A stretch of DNA of 34,154 nucleotides from an uncultured Eubacteriales bacterium (GCA_900314525.1 OMVN01000023.1:1-34154), one strand, 5' to 3'; shown: positions 1 through 8,701, numbered from the stretch's first letter. Numbers and translations are program-made. The notes: generated from the letters alone by a model not told the origin.

Positions 1-117
1 TACTGGTTATTTAGGGGGTAGTCACTTTTTTTGTGCAAATCCCTTTGAAATAAAGAAAATATATAGAAAAAAAGTGGTATCATTTGACACTACCATATTA
101 TACGAGGAGAGATTACT

Positions 118-876
118 ATGAAAAAATTAAAATTAATCAAAGGATTAGCTATAGCTTTAGCTGCGTCAATATTTATGACAGGAACACCTGTGAATGCTAG
201 TGAAACACTTGGTGATGATTGGAAACCATTAGTTACAATTGATGATCCGAATACGTACGAAATAAAAGGGTTAGAGGTTTCAAGCAAAAATGATTATTTG
301 GATGTTAAGGTTAATGTAGAATATTGAACATGTTATACTGAAGTTTGTTATTCTCTTTTTGCATATGATTACACAACTAATAGTTGGTCTATGGTCGGAG
401 GATGGCAGAAGGACACTAATTTTAAGTGGAAACCAGACTCAAATGATAGATATGCATTGGCACTGTACTCAGCTGATAAACATTTTGATTCGTATGAAAA
501 TTCAAAGGGAGAAAGAAAAGATATTAATATTAGATATGTAAATACTAAATCCTACTGGCAAGAAGTAAATCGTCCTCAGATGAATAAAAAAGTTATAAAT
601 GATTGTGCTATAAATACAGGAGATGGATTACTATTTGGATGTACATCGAATGTGACAAAAGCGGATAAGGATTATTTTACAACATGCTATATCTACAGTT
701 ATGCAGACAACGCATGGATAGCACAGGCAGCATACCAGGCATCTGATTGTGCATGGTTTAAAGTCTCATCTTTAAAACCGGGAACATACATGATGTACAC
801 ATGTACAGAGAAGGCAAATCCGGATGGAAGCAGAAGAAAATTAAGCTGTAAATATTACAATTTTAATTTACAGTAA
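118..876 (+). pseudogene. Secreted Cys-rich two-repeat protein interrupted by an in-frame TGA
   Basis: The ATG follows a good ribosome binding site (GAGGAGA). The first residues form a signal peptide: a KKLKLIK basic start, a hydrophobic core, and a likely cleavage near VNA-SE. The frame runs to a TGA at 325-327 and continues open in the same frame to the TAA at 874-876, giving 252 codons in all. No start with a ribosome binding site exists for the second half, so it is not an independent gene. The mature part has two similar units. Each has an aromatic core (FAYDYTTNSW in the first, YIYSYADNAW in the second), then an FKW/WFK segment and a YALALY/YMMYTC segment, resembling Y_Y_Y-type extracellular beta-domains of Clostridia. 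Cysteines are frequent. The TGA most likely replaces a Trp TGG. Function unknown. It is either a recent nonsense pseudogene or a recoded gene. Confidence 0.6.
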
Positions 877-912
877 ATATAGAATAATATTTGTTTAAAA
901 CTTGTATAAAAA

Positions 913-958
913 AAGAGATCAGGATAAGACATACCCTGGTCTCTTAATTATTATATTT
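913..958. terminator. Bidirectional rho-independent terminator
   Basis: AAGAGATCAGG at 913-923 pairs with CCTGGTCTCTT at 935-945, an 11-bp stem with one G-U pair. An AT-rich tail follows on the + strand. On the minus strand the stem is followed by a run of T (906-914 read in reverse), so it can end both the secreted-protein transcript and leftward nth transcription. Confidence 0.75.
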
Positions 959-1048
959 TAATAGCTGGGTGGAGTAAGCCAAGTACCTAAAACGATGCGA
1001 AGCATTAAGTTTTATAACGAGCGAAAAGTGTAGCGTTTGCGAGTTTGA

Positions 1049-1690
1049 CTAGATATTTTTGCTGCAGATATCCCTTAAAATACAGGATTCACACATAGGC
1101 TTTCTAGCCGTGCATACACGTCTTCCATGTTCCACGAGACAGTGGCAGAAATGGTTTCCATCCTCTGGAGGAATAATTTTCCATAATTCCATTTCAACTT
1201 TTTTTGGATCTTTTAAATTATCTATCAAGCCCATTCTGTTAGTGAGTCTTATGCAGTGAGTATCTGTAACGATGGCAGGTTTATGAAATACATCCCCCAT
1301 AATGAGATTAGCACTTTTTCTTCCTACACCAGGTAACTTCATAAGCTTATCAAAGTCATCAGGTACGATGTCATTAAATTCACCATGAAGCATTTTCATA
1401 CATTGACTTATATCCCTTGCTTTACTGTGACCAAGACCACAGGGCCGGATAATTTCTTCTATTTTGTTCACGTCGGCTTCTGCGAGAGAGGCTACGTCAG
1501 GAAATTTCTTATATAAATCCTTTACTACAATATTGACTCTTGCATCGGTGCACTGGGCGGCCAATCTGACACTTACTAAAAGTTTCCATGCCTCGTCGTA
1601 GTCGAGAGTACAATCGGCATCCTTGTATTCTGTTTTAAAACGGTTAATTATCTCTATTGCAAGATCTCTTTTCTTTTTATATTTATCCAT
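1049..1690 (-). CDS. nth: Endonuclease III (DNA glycosylase/AP lyase)
   Basis: This base-excision repair enzyme removes oxidised pyrimidines from DNA and cuts the resulting abasic site. Its 213 residues match the usual bacterial length. The helix-hairpin-helix LPGVGRKSA lies at residues 119-127 with the catalytic Lys125, and the catalytic Asp143 sits in VTDTHCIR. The C-terminus carries the [4Fe-4S] ligands in the spacing C-x6-C-x2-C-x5-C (Cys193, 200, 203, 209). The ATG is preceded by GGAGAAATA on the minus strand. It stands alone, divergent from the formate/nitrite channel gene and convergent with the secreted protein gene. An 88-base tail separates its stop from the bidirectional terminator. 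Confidence 0.96.
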   Translation of the reverse strand: MDKYKKKRDLAIEIINRFKTEYKDADCTLDYDEAWKLLVSVRLAAQCTDARVNIVVKDLYKKFPDVASLAEADVNKIEEIIRPCGLGHSKARDISQCMKMLHGEFNDIVPDDFDKLMKLPGVGRKSANLIMGDVFHKPAIVTDTHCIRLTNRMGLIDNLKDPKKVEMELWKIIPPEDGNHFCHCLVEHGRRVCTARKPMCESCILRDICSKNI

Positions 1691-1792
1691 TTATTTCTCC
1701 AGTACTGTTTTTGTATTGATATTTCATATATTAAGTTAAAAATTTATTATAGCAAAAAAGTCTTTAGGAATAAATAAGTTCTTAAGCTTTTA

Positions 1793-1821
1793 TTGATATG
1801 AAAAATTGATTGTGATATAAT
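1793..1821 (+). promoter_or_regulatory. Promoter for the formate/nitrite channel operon
   Basis: TTGATA at 1793-1798, a 17-base spacer and TATAAT at 1816-1821 with an extended TGA just before it. This is a sigma-A-type promoter about 60 bases before the channel gene. Confidence 0.75.
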
Positions 1822-1881
1822 TATAGCTATTACAAATGCAGAAAATGTCTGCAAAATAAAGGAATATAAGAAAGGTACAAA

Positions 1882-2727
1882 ATGGAAAACACACAGACAA
1901 ATTCTCCATCGGAGATTTTAGAAGGAAACATTAAGACAGAAGTAAAAAGAGTTAATATGCCAATATTCAAACTTGTACTGCTTGGTATACTTGCAGGAAT
2001 GTTTATTGCAGGAGGAGCAGCAGCAAGTAACGTTGCCATGCATAATATTTCTAATGTTGGTTTAGCAAGACTTGTTGCAGGAGTAATCTTCCCTGTTGGG
2101 CTTATGATGATAGTGCTTGTTGGAGGAGAACTATTCACTGGTGACTGCCTGTTAATTCTTGGAATTATGGATAAAAAATATAATGTTTTACAGGCAATAA
2201 AAGTTCTTGTTATTGTATTTATAACTAACCTTTTAGGTTCAGTGATTATTGCTTTTATTGTATATGAGAGCGGACAATTCAATTATACAGATGGACTTCT
2301 TGGAGCATTTACTATTAAAGTAGCACTTTCAAAAACAGGATTATCATTTACAAATGCATTCTGTTCTGGAATTTTATGTAATATATTTGTATGTCTTGCA
2401 GTACTTATGGCTGCTTCATCTAAGCAGGTTTCAGGCAAGATACTCGGAATATTTTTCCCAATTATGGCATTTGTAGTGAGCGGATATGAGCACTGTGTTG
2501 CTAATATGTATTACATACCAGCAGGAATAATTGCCAAGATGAATGATTCATATGTGGCCAAGGCAAAGGATGCATATAATTTTACTGATGCTAAATTAGA
2601 CGGACTTAATATCAAGACATTTTTTGTTGATAATTTAATTCCAGTAACACTTGGTAATATTGTTGGAGGAATGCTTTTTGTCGGAGTTATTTTATATCTT
2701 GTAAATCACAAGAAAGCTGAAAAATAA
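1882..2727 (+). CDS. Formate/nitrite transporter family (FocA/NirC) channel
   Basis: An inner-membrane pentameric channel of the FNT family, which moves formate, nitrite or similar small monovalent anions. The 281-residue protein has about six hydrophobic segments (near 30-50, 63-82, 105-128, 158-178, 186-202 and 250-274). It carries the family signatures GELFTGD (82-88) and GYEHCVANMYYIPAG, whose His204 is the conserved pore histidine. The N-terminal 25 residues are polar. In a fermentative anaerobe formate export is the likeliest role, but the substrate cannot be fixed from sequence. It is followed after 40 bases by the chemoreceptor-like gene with no terminator between them, so co-transcription is likely. 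Confidence 0.92.
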   Translation: MENTQTNSPSEILEGNIKTEVKRVNMPIFKLVLLGILAGMFIAGGAAASNVAMHNISNVGLARLVAGVIFPVGLMMIVLVGGELFTGDCLLILGIMDKKYNVLQAIKVLVIVFITNLLGSVIIAFIVYESGQFNYTDGLLGAFTIKVALSKTGLSFTNAFCSGILCNIFVCLAVLMAASSKQVSGKILGIFFPIMAFVVSGYEHCVANMYYIPAGIIAKMNDSYVAKAKDAYNFTDAKLDGLNIKTFFVDNLIPVTLGNIVGGMLFVGVILYLVNHKKAEK

Positions 2728-2767
2728 ACAAGAAAAGTATTTATAAATATGGAGAAGAGGGATCACG

Positions 2768-4102
2768 ATGAAGACCAGAAAATTAAGCATAAGATTAAAA
2801 TTATTAATATGTATTTCCTTGGTTAGTGTGGCATGCTGTCTGACACTTGGTTTTTTTACTTATCTGAAGGCAAAAGAGATTATAGAGAGCATATGCGGTC
2901 AGTATGATATAAGTATGATAAATATTAATCCTGATTTGAAACAGTTAAAAGTAGAATTGGTTTTAATAGTTATTATTGCATGTCTTATTTGTGTTACCAT
3001 CTCCATATTTTTTATTGAGACAATTACTAAGAACTTGAAAATTTTCTATGAGAAAGTTAATGAGATTAATAGTGGTGATGGAGACTTAAATCAGAAACTT
3101 GACATTAAGAGCGGGGATGAATTAGAGGAAATTGCCGGAGAATTTAACAAATTCATAGACAGTGTCAGAGAAGTTGTAAGTGGAGTGGCTTCTGCAGTGG
3201 GAATACTTAAGAACAATAGTATTCATGTTAACTCAATGGCTACGGATAGCGATGCACATCTGACAAAGATTGCAGGTTCTCTTGAGACACTTAGTGCCGA
3301 GATGGAGGAGACATCAGCAACTACTAATATTATTTCAGATAATGTATCGAACACAATTTTTGAAATAACAGACCTTAATTCAAAGGCTCTCGAGTCCAGC
3401 AAACATGCTATGGAAATTAGCAATATTGCCTATGAGACAAAGGAAAATATCAAACTCTCAACAGATAAGAATATCAGAATAATTGAGAAGTTTAATGATG
3501 ATATGAGAACACTTTTAGAAAAATCAAAAGAAATTGAGAAGATAGATGAGATTGTAAGTGAAATTTTAAGAGTGTCCCATTCCACCAAGATTCTTGCACA
3601 GAACACACATATTGAGGCAGCAAGAGTCGGGGAGAGTGGTAGAGGGTTTGCAGTTATTGCAAACAATATGAGCAAGCTTAATAATCAGATTAGTGATTTG
3701 GTTAAGAGGATAAGGGAGTCTAATAACTCAGTTAAGCAGACGGTTTCTGAATTAATTAAGAATTCTAATAAGATGACCAATTACATGAGCATTGACATTA
3801 TGGATGAATATAATGATTTTGTAAATGTAAGTGAGGAGTACAGTAATAATATGGCAAGCACCGCTGAGATGTTTGAGGAATTCAGTGGCAAGACTAAGGC
3901 TGCCAGTGAAAATATCACAATGATAGGTGAGAGAATTGAGGAGATTGATCAGGTAGTAAATGATGCAACCTATAATATTACAGAGGTTCATGGGCTTGCT
4001 GTTGGACTCAGAAATGAAATAGAAAACCTTGTTGAAATTGCAAAGGACAATGAGCAGGGCAGCAGGGATATGGTTGAATCTGTAGAAAAATACATGAATT
4101 AA
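2768..4102 (+). CDS. Methyl-accepting chemotaxis protein with minimal sensor
   Basis: A membrane chemoreceptor-like signal transducer that would act on a CheA/CheW complex. Its 444 residues contain TM1 (about 12-32), a very short external loop (about 33-61), TM2 (62-83), a HAMP domain (about 84-135) and a long coiled-coil signalling domain. The hairpin tip is recognisable around 278-296 (HIEAARVGESGRGFAVIANN), although it departs from the usual NAAIEAARAGE. With only about 28 external residues there is no room for a Cache or four-helix ligand domain. Input may come through the membrane, through HAMP, or from a partner. It lies between an FNT channel and an acylphosphatase. The ATG follows GGAGAAGAGG. 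Confidence 0.9.
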   Translation: MKTRKLSIRLKLLICISLVSVACCLTLGFFTYLKAKEIIESICGQYDISMININPDLKQLKVELVLIVIIACLICVTISIFFIETITKNLKIFYEKVNEINSGDGDLNQKLDIKSGDELEEIAGEFNKFIDSVREVVSGVASAVGILKNNSIHVNSMATDSDAHLTKIAGSLETLSAEMEETSATTNIISDNVSNTIFEITDLNSKALESSKHAMEISNIAYETKENIKLSTDKNIRIIEKFNDDMRTLLEKSKEIEKIDEIVSEILRVSHSTKILAQNTHIEAARVGESGRGFAVIANNMSKLNNQISDLVKRIRESNNSVKQTVSELIKNSNKMTNYMSIDIMDEYNDFVNVSEEYSNNMASTAEMFEEFSGKTKAASENITMIGERIEEIDQVVNDATYNITEVHGLAVGLRNEIENLVEIAKDNEQGSRDMVESVEKYMN

Positions 4103-4113
4103 GGTGGATTTTA

Positions 4114-4383
4114 ATGGTAAGAAAACACTTTGTTATTAAGGGGAATGTTCAGGGCGTTGGTTTCAGATATAGAGCTAAATATGCTGCAAATGGCATAGGA
4201 CTCACAGGGTGGGTCAGAAATGAATGGGATGGCTCGGTTGAAATGGAAGTTCAGGGCAGTGAGGAACTGATTAACAAGATGTTAGTGAGAATAAATGGGA
4301 GCCAGTATATTTATATCGATGATATCAAAACAAAGGTTATTCCATTACAGGAAGACGAGAGAGATTTCCATGTGAGATATTAA
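4114..4383 (+). CDS. acyP: Acylphosphatase
   Basis: A small cytoplasmic enzyme (89 residues) that hydrolyses acyl phosphates such as acetyl phosphate or carbamoyl phosphate. Both catalytic residues are present: Arg18 in the phosphate loop GNVQGVGFR (10-18) and Asn36 in GWVRNEWDG. Their separation of 18 residues is normal for the family. It starts 12 bases after the chemoreceptor gene with the ribosome binding site AAGGTGG, so it probably shares that transcript. Confidence 0.95.
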   Translation: MVRKHFVIKGNVQGVGFRYRAKYAANGIGLTGWVRNEWDGSVEMEVQGSEELINKMLVRINGSQYIYIDDIKTKVIPLQEDERDFHVRY

Positions 4384-4400
4384 CGTTCGCATGATATGGA

Positions 4401-4429
4401 TTGAAATTTATTATACTATGAATTATACT
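4401..4429 (+). promoter_or_regulatory. Promoter upstream of metY
   Basis: TTGAAA at 4401-4406, a 17-base spacer and TATACT at 4424-4429. It precedes the O-acetylhomoserine sulfhydrylase gene. No S-box or T-box fold is evident in the short leader. Confidence 0.65.
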
Positions 4430-4466
4430 AGTCAAATATAAAAAAGGGAAATAAAGAAAGGTGAAA

Positions 4467-5750
4467 ATGAAAATGAGAGACTATAGTATTAATACAAAAT
4501 GTGTACAGGGTGGATATACACCTAAGAATGGTGAACCTAGACAGATACCAATTATTCAGTCTACAACATTTAAGTATGACACAAGTGAAGATATGGGCAA
4601 ATTATTTGATCTTGAGGCATCGGGATACTTTTACACAAGATTACAGAATCCGACTAACGATTATGTAGCAGCAAAAATTGCTGAACTAGAAGGCGGAACT
4701 GCAGCTATGCTCACATCGTCAGGACAGGCAGCTAATTTCTTTGCGTTATTTAATATATGTGAGGCAGGTAGTCACATAGTTTCCTCTTCCTCAATTTATG
4801 GTGGAACATTTAATCTTATTTCTGTAACAATGGCTAAGATGGGAGTGGAGGCAACATTTGTATCACCTGACTGCACAGAGGAAGAATTAAATGCAGCATT
4901 TAAGGAGAATACAAGAGCAGTATTTGGAGAAACAATTGCAAATCCAGCACTTACAGTGTTAGACATAGAGAAGTTTGCAAAAGCTGCTCATGCGCATGGT
5001 GTACCACTTGTTGTAGATAATACATTTCCTACACCAATTAACTGCAGACCATTCGAGTGGGGAGCAGATATCGTTACTCATTCTACAACAAAATACATGG
5101 ACGGACATGGCGCAGCAGTTGGTGGAGCAATCGTAGACAGTGGAAAATTTGACTGGATGGCGCATGCAGATAAATTCCCAGGTCTTTGTACACCAGATGA
5201 ATCATATCATGGAATTACTTATGCTGAGAAGTTTGGCAAGGAAGGTGCATTTATTACTAAGGCTACAGCTCAGCTTATGAGAGACTTTGGATGTATTCAG
5301 TCACCACAGAATGCATTTATCCTCAATTTAGGTTTGGAATCATTGCATGTAAGAATGCCAAGACATGTTGAGAACGGTCTTGCAGTGGCAGAATTTTTAA
5401 GCACTTGTGATGATGTTGAGAGTGTTAATTATCCAGGACTTGAGACAGATAAATATCATGAAATTGCAAAAAAATATCTTCCAAATGGTGGATGCGGAGT
5501 TGTATCATTTGTTATTAAAGGTGGAAGAACTGCAGCAGAAGCATTTATGAAAAAATTAAAAGTTGCAGCAATTGAAACTCACGTAGCAGATGCAAGAACA
5601 TGCTGTCTCAACCCAGCAACATCAACACACAGACAGATGACAGACGAGCAGTTGGCAGAGGCAGGAATCCCTGCAGGACTTGTCAGAATTTCATGTGGGC
5701 TTGAAGACAAAGAAGACCTAATTGCTGATTTAAGACAGGCACTTAGCTAA
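4467..5750 (+). CDS. metY: O-acetylhomoserine aminocarboxypropyltransferase (sulfhydrylase)
   Basis: A PLP enzyme of the Cys/Met metabolism gamma family that makes homocysteine from O-acetylhomoserine and sulfide in methionine synthesis. The PLP lysine lies in [10 protein letters not shown] (about residue 209), the Asp that contacts the PLP ring nitrogen in VVDNTFPTP, and the substrate-loop tyrosine in [11 protein letters not shown]. Length, about 427 residues, is typical of MetY rather than the shorter MetB/MetC. The frame is also open from a GTG at 4461 and from an ATG at 4473. The AAAGGTG ribosome binding site overlaps the GTG, so 4467 or 4473 is the real start; homologues often begin near MRDYS (4473). 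mntP follows after 13 bases. Confidence 0.9.
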   Translation: MKMRDYSINTKCVQGGYTPKNGEPRQIPIIQSTTFKYDTSEDMGKLFDLEASGYFYTRLQNPTNDYVAAKIAELEGGTAAMLTSSGQAANFFALFNICEAGSHIVSSSSIYGGTFNLISVTMAKMGVEATFVSPDCTEEELNAAFKENTRAVFGETIANPALTVLDIEKFAKAAHAHGVPLVVDNTFPTPINCRPFEWGADIVTHSTTKYMDGHGAAVGGAIVDSGKFDWMAHADKFPGLCTPDESYHGITYAEKFGKEGAFITKATAQLMRDFGCIQSPQNAFILNLGLESLHVRMPRHVENGLAVAEFLSTCDDVESVNYPGLETDKYHEIAKKYLPNGGCGVVSFVIKGGRTAAEAFMKKLKVAAIETHVADARTCCLNPATSTHRQMTDEQLAEAGIPAGLVRISCGLEDKEDLIADLRQALS

Positions 5751-5763
5751 TTTAGGAGATATA

Positions 5764-6321
5764 ATGGGAATATTAGAACTTTTTTTACTGGCAGTTGGAT
5801 TATCAATGGATGCCTTTGCAGTTTCAATCTGCAAAGGCCTTTCTCTTGGTAAAATTAAAATAAAGCATATGTGTATTGCTGGTCTGTGGTTTGGCGGATT
5901 TCAGGCACTTATGCCACTGATAGGATATTTTCTTGGAGGATTTTTCAAGGACTATATTACTAAGATTGACCACTGGATTGCTTTTGTACTCTTGGTTATT
6001 ATTGGGGGAAATATGATTAAAGAAGCATTTGGACCTGAAGAAAATGTGGATGCTTCAATGAAACCTGGAAATATGTTTCTGCTGGCAGTTGCTACATCAA
6101 TAGATGCACTTGCGGTAGGTGTTACATTTGCTTTTTTAAGTGTTTCAATAATTCCTGCAGTTTCGTTTATTGGAGTTGTCACATTTGCATTCTCAGCAGC
6201 AGGAGTTAAGATAGGAAGTATTTTTGGTTCAAAATACAAATCAAAAGCTGAAATATTAGGCGGTGTTATTTTAATTGCCCTTGCATTTAAGATTTTAATA
6301 GAGGGGCTTTTAGGGGGATGA
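5764..6321 (+). CDS. mntP: Manganese efflux pump MntP
   Basis: A 185-residue membrane protein of the MntP (former DUF204) family, which exports Mn2+. It has six predicted helices arranged as an internal duplication. Acidic repeats appear in each half: [14 protein letters not shown] near residue 13 and [13 protein letters not shown] near residue 112. The start follows TTAGGAGATATA, 13 bases after metY, and the cation diffusion facilitator begins 4 bases after its stop. In many bacteria mntP is controlled by a yybP-ykoY riboswitch, but the 13-base gap leaves no room for one here. Confidence 0.93.
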   Translation: MGILELFLLAVGLSMDAFAVSICKGLSLGKIKIKHMCIAGLWFGGFQALMPLIGYFLGGFFKDYITKIDHWIAFVLLVIIGGNMIKEAFGPEENVDASMKPGNMFLLAVATSIDALAVGVTFAFLSVSIIPAVSFIGVVTFAFSAAGVKIGSIFGSKYKSKAEILGGVILIALAFKILIEGLLGG

Positions 6322-6325
6322 TAAT

Positions 6326-7213
6326 ATGGGTAATGATAAAAGTTTTGAACAGATAGCAACTCATGTTTCTATGGTAAGTATAATAGGGAATCTGATATTG
6401 TCACTTTTTAAGTTTATTGCAGGAATTGTGGCGAATTCAGGAGCTATGATAAGTGATGCGGTGCACTCTTCATCAGATGTTATAAGTTCGGTCATCGTTA
6501 TTATAGGGGTCAGGATATCAGCAAAAGAATCAGACAGAGAACACCCATACGGACATGAGAGGATGGAATGTGTGGCATCGATTATTCTGTCTGTAATACT
6601 TGCAGTGACTGGATTATTTATTGCCTGGGAAGCAATTCTTAAGATTTCATCGGGAAATTATAATAAATTATCGGTTCCAGGATACCTGGCGCTGATAGCT
6701 GCGGTTGTATCTATAATTGCAAAGGAAGGGATGTATCAATACACCAGAGTATATGCCAAAAGAATTGATTCATTGGCGCTTATGGCGGATGCGTGGCACC
6801 ACAGATCAGACGCATTGTCATCAATCGGAGCGCTTATTGGTATAGGCGGAGCCATAATTGGTTTTAAGGTTTTAGAACCTGTGGCAAGCATTGTTATCTG
6901 CGTTTTTATTCTCAAGGCTGCGTATGATATATTCTTGGACTCCATCGATAAGATGGTAGATCATTCCTGCGATGAGGACACAGAAAAAGAAATATACGAT
7001 GAGATAATGAAAGTGGAAGGGGTTATCAGAATTGATATGCTCCAGACAAGAATTTTTGGAAGCAAGATATATGTGGATGTTGAGATAGCAGCAGATGGCA
7101 ACAAGAAACTTATTGAAACTCATCAGATAGCTGAGAATGTACATAATAATCTGGAAGAAAGATTTCCTAAAATAAAACACATTATGGTACACGTAAATCC
7201 TGCGGAACAATAG
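6326..7213 (+). CDS. Cation diffusion facilitator family metal exporter
   Basis: A 295-residue CDF antiporter that exports divalent metal ions in exchange for protons. It has six predicted transmembrane helices followed by a cytoplasmic ferredoxin-like domain (about 215-293, VEGVIRIDMLQTRIFGSKIYVDVEI onward). The transport site reads HxxxD in TM2 (His47, Asp51 in AVHSSSDVI) and HxxxD in TM5 (His158, Asp162 in AWHHRSDAL). This HD-HD pattern is more typical of zinc transporters than of known manganese CDFs. Its 4-base distance from mntP suggests a common metal-efflux transcript. The ribosome binding site TAGGGGG overlaps the end of mntP. Metal specificity is inference only. Confidence 0.92.
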   Translation: MGNDKSFEQIATHVSMVSIIGNLILSLFKFIAGIVANSGAMISDAVHSSSDVISSVIVIIGVRISAKESDREHPYGHERMECVASIILSVILAVTGLFIAWEAILKISSGNYNKLSVPGYLALIAAVVSIIAKEGMYQYTRVYAKRIDSLALMADAWHHRSDALSSIGALIGIGGAIIGFKVLEPVASIVICVFILKAAYDIFLDSIDKMVDHSCDEDTEKEIYDEIMKVEGVIRIDMLQTRIFGSKIYVDVEIAADGNKKLIETHQIAENVHNNLEERFPKIKHIMVHVNPAEQ

Positions 7214-7274
7214 ATTACAAAATTACTTTAGACATTTTGACTGAAATAAATGAAAAATACTTATGAAATTTTAC

Positions 7275-7304
7275 TTGCATTTATTGGTATGATTGTGGTA
7301 TATA
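7275..7304 (+). promoter_or_regulatory. Probable promoter of the SCP2-domain gene
   Basis: TTGCAT at 7275-7280, an 18-base spacer and TATATA at 7299-7304 with a TGG extension. It lies in the 171-base gap before the SCP2-domain gene. Confidence 0.5.
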
Positions 7305-7384
7305 GTTAGATATAGGAAAAGAAAATCGACTTAACATAATCTTACACAATAATATGCTGAAAATGTTATTTTAAGGAGGACAAT

Positions 7385-7948
7385 ATGACATACGAGGAAT
7401 TAGTTGAAAAGGTTACAAAATATTATGAAGGAGCAAGTGCTAAGAGAGTTGATGAGCATGTAGCTATTCAGGTTAATGTTGAGGGAGAAGCTGAAGGTGC
7501 ATTTTACATCGAAATAGCAAATAACTTCATCGATGTTCAGCCATTCGAATATTTTGACAGAGATGTAATGGTAGTTACAACAGCAGAGGTTTTATCAAAT
7601 ATTGCAGATGGAAAACTTAGTGTAAATGATGCTTATGCAGACGGAAAGTTAAGAGCAGTTGCAGGAGATGCAGCTAAGGTATTAGCTTTAACAGCAATCG
7701 AAGTTAAGAAAGCTAAGAAGACAGCAGCTAAAAAGACAACAGCTAAGACAGCAACAAAGACAACAGCTAAGAAGACAACAACTAAAGCTGCAGCTAAGAA
7801 AGCAGAGCCAGCTAAGGCAGAAGTTAAAGCAGAAGTTAAAGCTGAGGTTAAGACAGAAGTTAAAGCAGAAGCTAAGAAGACAGAGCCAGCTAAGACAGCA
7901 ACAAAGACAACAGCTAAGAAAACAACAGCTAAGAAGACAACAAAATAA
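7385..7948 (+). CDS. SCP2-type domain protein with histone-H1-like Ala/Lys/Thr tail
   Basis: The first ~105 of 187 residues resemble an SCP2 sterol-binding-like fold, a hydrophobic-ligand domain; the segment ending GKLRAVAGDAAKVLALTA is characteristic. From about residue 108 to the end the chain uses essentially only Ala, Lys, Thr, Glu, Val and Pro. KKTTAKK-type blocks resemble histone H1 or AlgP/Hc-like bacterial DNA-binding tails, and a central stretch carries repeats of EVKA. The tail is encoded by direct repeats: 7741-7780 recurs at 7888-7927 with one mismatch. The ATG follows a strong AAGGAGG. It has its own terminator and is probably monocistronic. Function unknown; an SCP2 domain joined to a nucleic-acid-binding tail is unusual. 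Confidence 0.8.
   Translation: MTYEELVEKVTKYYEGASAKRVDEHVAIQVNVEGEAEGAFYIEIANNFIDVQPFEYFDRDVMVVTTAEVLSNIADGKLSVNDAYADGKLRAVAGDAAKVLALTAIEVKKAKKTAAKKTTAKTATKTTAKKTTTKAAAKKAEPAKAEVKAEVKAEVKTEVKAEAKKTEPAKTATKTTAKKTTAKKTTK
7741..7927 (+). repeat. Internal direct repeats in the Lys/Ala tail
   Basis: The 40-base segment 7741-7780 is repeated at 7888-7927 with one difference. Between them lie several copies of a 12-base unit encoding EVKA. Such arrays expand and shrink by slippage, so tail length probably varies among strains. Confidence 0.85.
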
Positions 7949-7966
7949 TTATAGAAATATTCTCCG

Positions 7967-7997
7967 AAAAAAGAATCAGGAAACTGGTTCTTTTTTT
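7967..7997 (+). terminator. Terminator of the SCP2-domain gene
   Basis: AAAAAAGAATCAG (7967-7979), loop GAAA, and CTGGTTCTTTTTT (7984-7996) form a stem with one G-U pair, ending in a run of T. Confidence 0.88.
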
Positions 7998-8017
7998 CTT
8001 TCAAAATTTTTATTATA

Positions 8018-8026
8018 TGATATAAT
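8018..8026 (+). promoter_or_regulatory. Extended -10 promoter element
   Basis: TGATATAAT at 8018-8026, with only a weak -35 (TTTCAA near 7999). It lies about 45 bases before the histidine phosphatase gene, directly after the preceding terminator. Confidence 0.5.
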
Positions 8027-8070
8027 TTTTCTTATGATTTAGATTATGAAAAGTGCCGGAGGATAAGGTA

Positions 8071-8700
8071 ATGTATATATACATATTTAGACATGGTCAG
8101 ACTATCTGGAATGCAAGCAAGTTGTTGCAGGGCAGATCAGATATAGAACTTAATGAAAATGGAATAAGACTTGCAGAAGAAACTGGAAGAAATCTCGCAG
8201 ATGTTCATTTTGACAGGATATACTCATCTCCATTAAAGAGGGCATACAATACAGCGTGTCTTATAAGAGGGGGCAGAGACATCGAGATAATTAAGGATGA
8301 CAGATTAAAAGAACTTTGCTTTGGTGAATATGAAGGCAGAAATTTTGTTGAGCTATTAGCTGATGAGACAGATCCTTTTCATTATTTTTATGATCATCCA
8401 GAATTATACAAGGCCCCTGCAAATGGTGAGACATTAGAGGAAATCACCAAAAGGGCAGAGGAATTTCTTGTCAGTGAGATAGAACCACTGAAGGATAAGT
8501 GTGAGAGAATAATGATAGTAGCTCATGGTGCGTTAAACAAGGCACTTTTACGACATATAAGACAGAATGAACTTAAGGATTACTGGCAGGGCGGTTTGCA
8601 GAGGAACTGTAGTGCGGCAATTGTATCACTTGATGATTCAGGTTATGGTGTAATAGATGATTCTAAATTGTTTTACGAACTGAAAAAGCAGGAGGGATAA
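8071..8700 (+). CDS. Histidine phosphatase family protein (phosphoglycerate mutase-like)
   Basis: A 209-residue cytoplasmic phosphatase or mutase of the histidine phosphatase superfamily. The phosphorylated histidine lies in RHGQT (residues 7-11) and the second catalytic histidine in MIVAHGALN (about 150). The pattern WNxxxxLQGRSDxELNxxG is typical of cofactor-dependent phosphoglycerate mutase-like phosphatases (GpmB/CobC/PhoE group). The substrate cannot be assigned. The frame is open from a GTG at 8053, but the strong ribosome binding site GGAGG at 8058-8062 lies eight bases before the ATG at 8071, which is therefore chosen. nadE starts one base after the stop. Confidence 0.9.
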   Translation: MYIYIFRHGQTIWNASKLLQGRSDIELNENGIRLAEETGRNLADVHFDRIYSSPLKRAYNTACLIRGGRDIEIIKDDRLKELCFGEYEGRNFVELLADETDPFHYFYDHPELYKAPANGETLEEITKRAEEFLVSEIEPLKDKCERIMIVAHGALNKALLRHIRQNELKDYWQGGLQRNCSAAIVSLDDSGYGVIDDSKLFYELKKQEG

Positions 8701-8701
8701 A

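Noticed and set aside
325-348. TGA at 325 as selenocysteine
   Set aside because: No convincing SECIS-like hairpin follows the codon within the usual distance, and no selenium genes are in the window.
7633-8004. Minus-strand frame opposite the Lys/Ala tail
   Set aside because: It is the mirror of a low-complexity coding repeat, without a ribosome binding site or independent signal.
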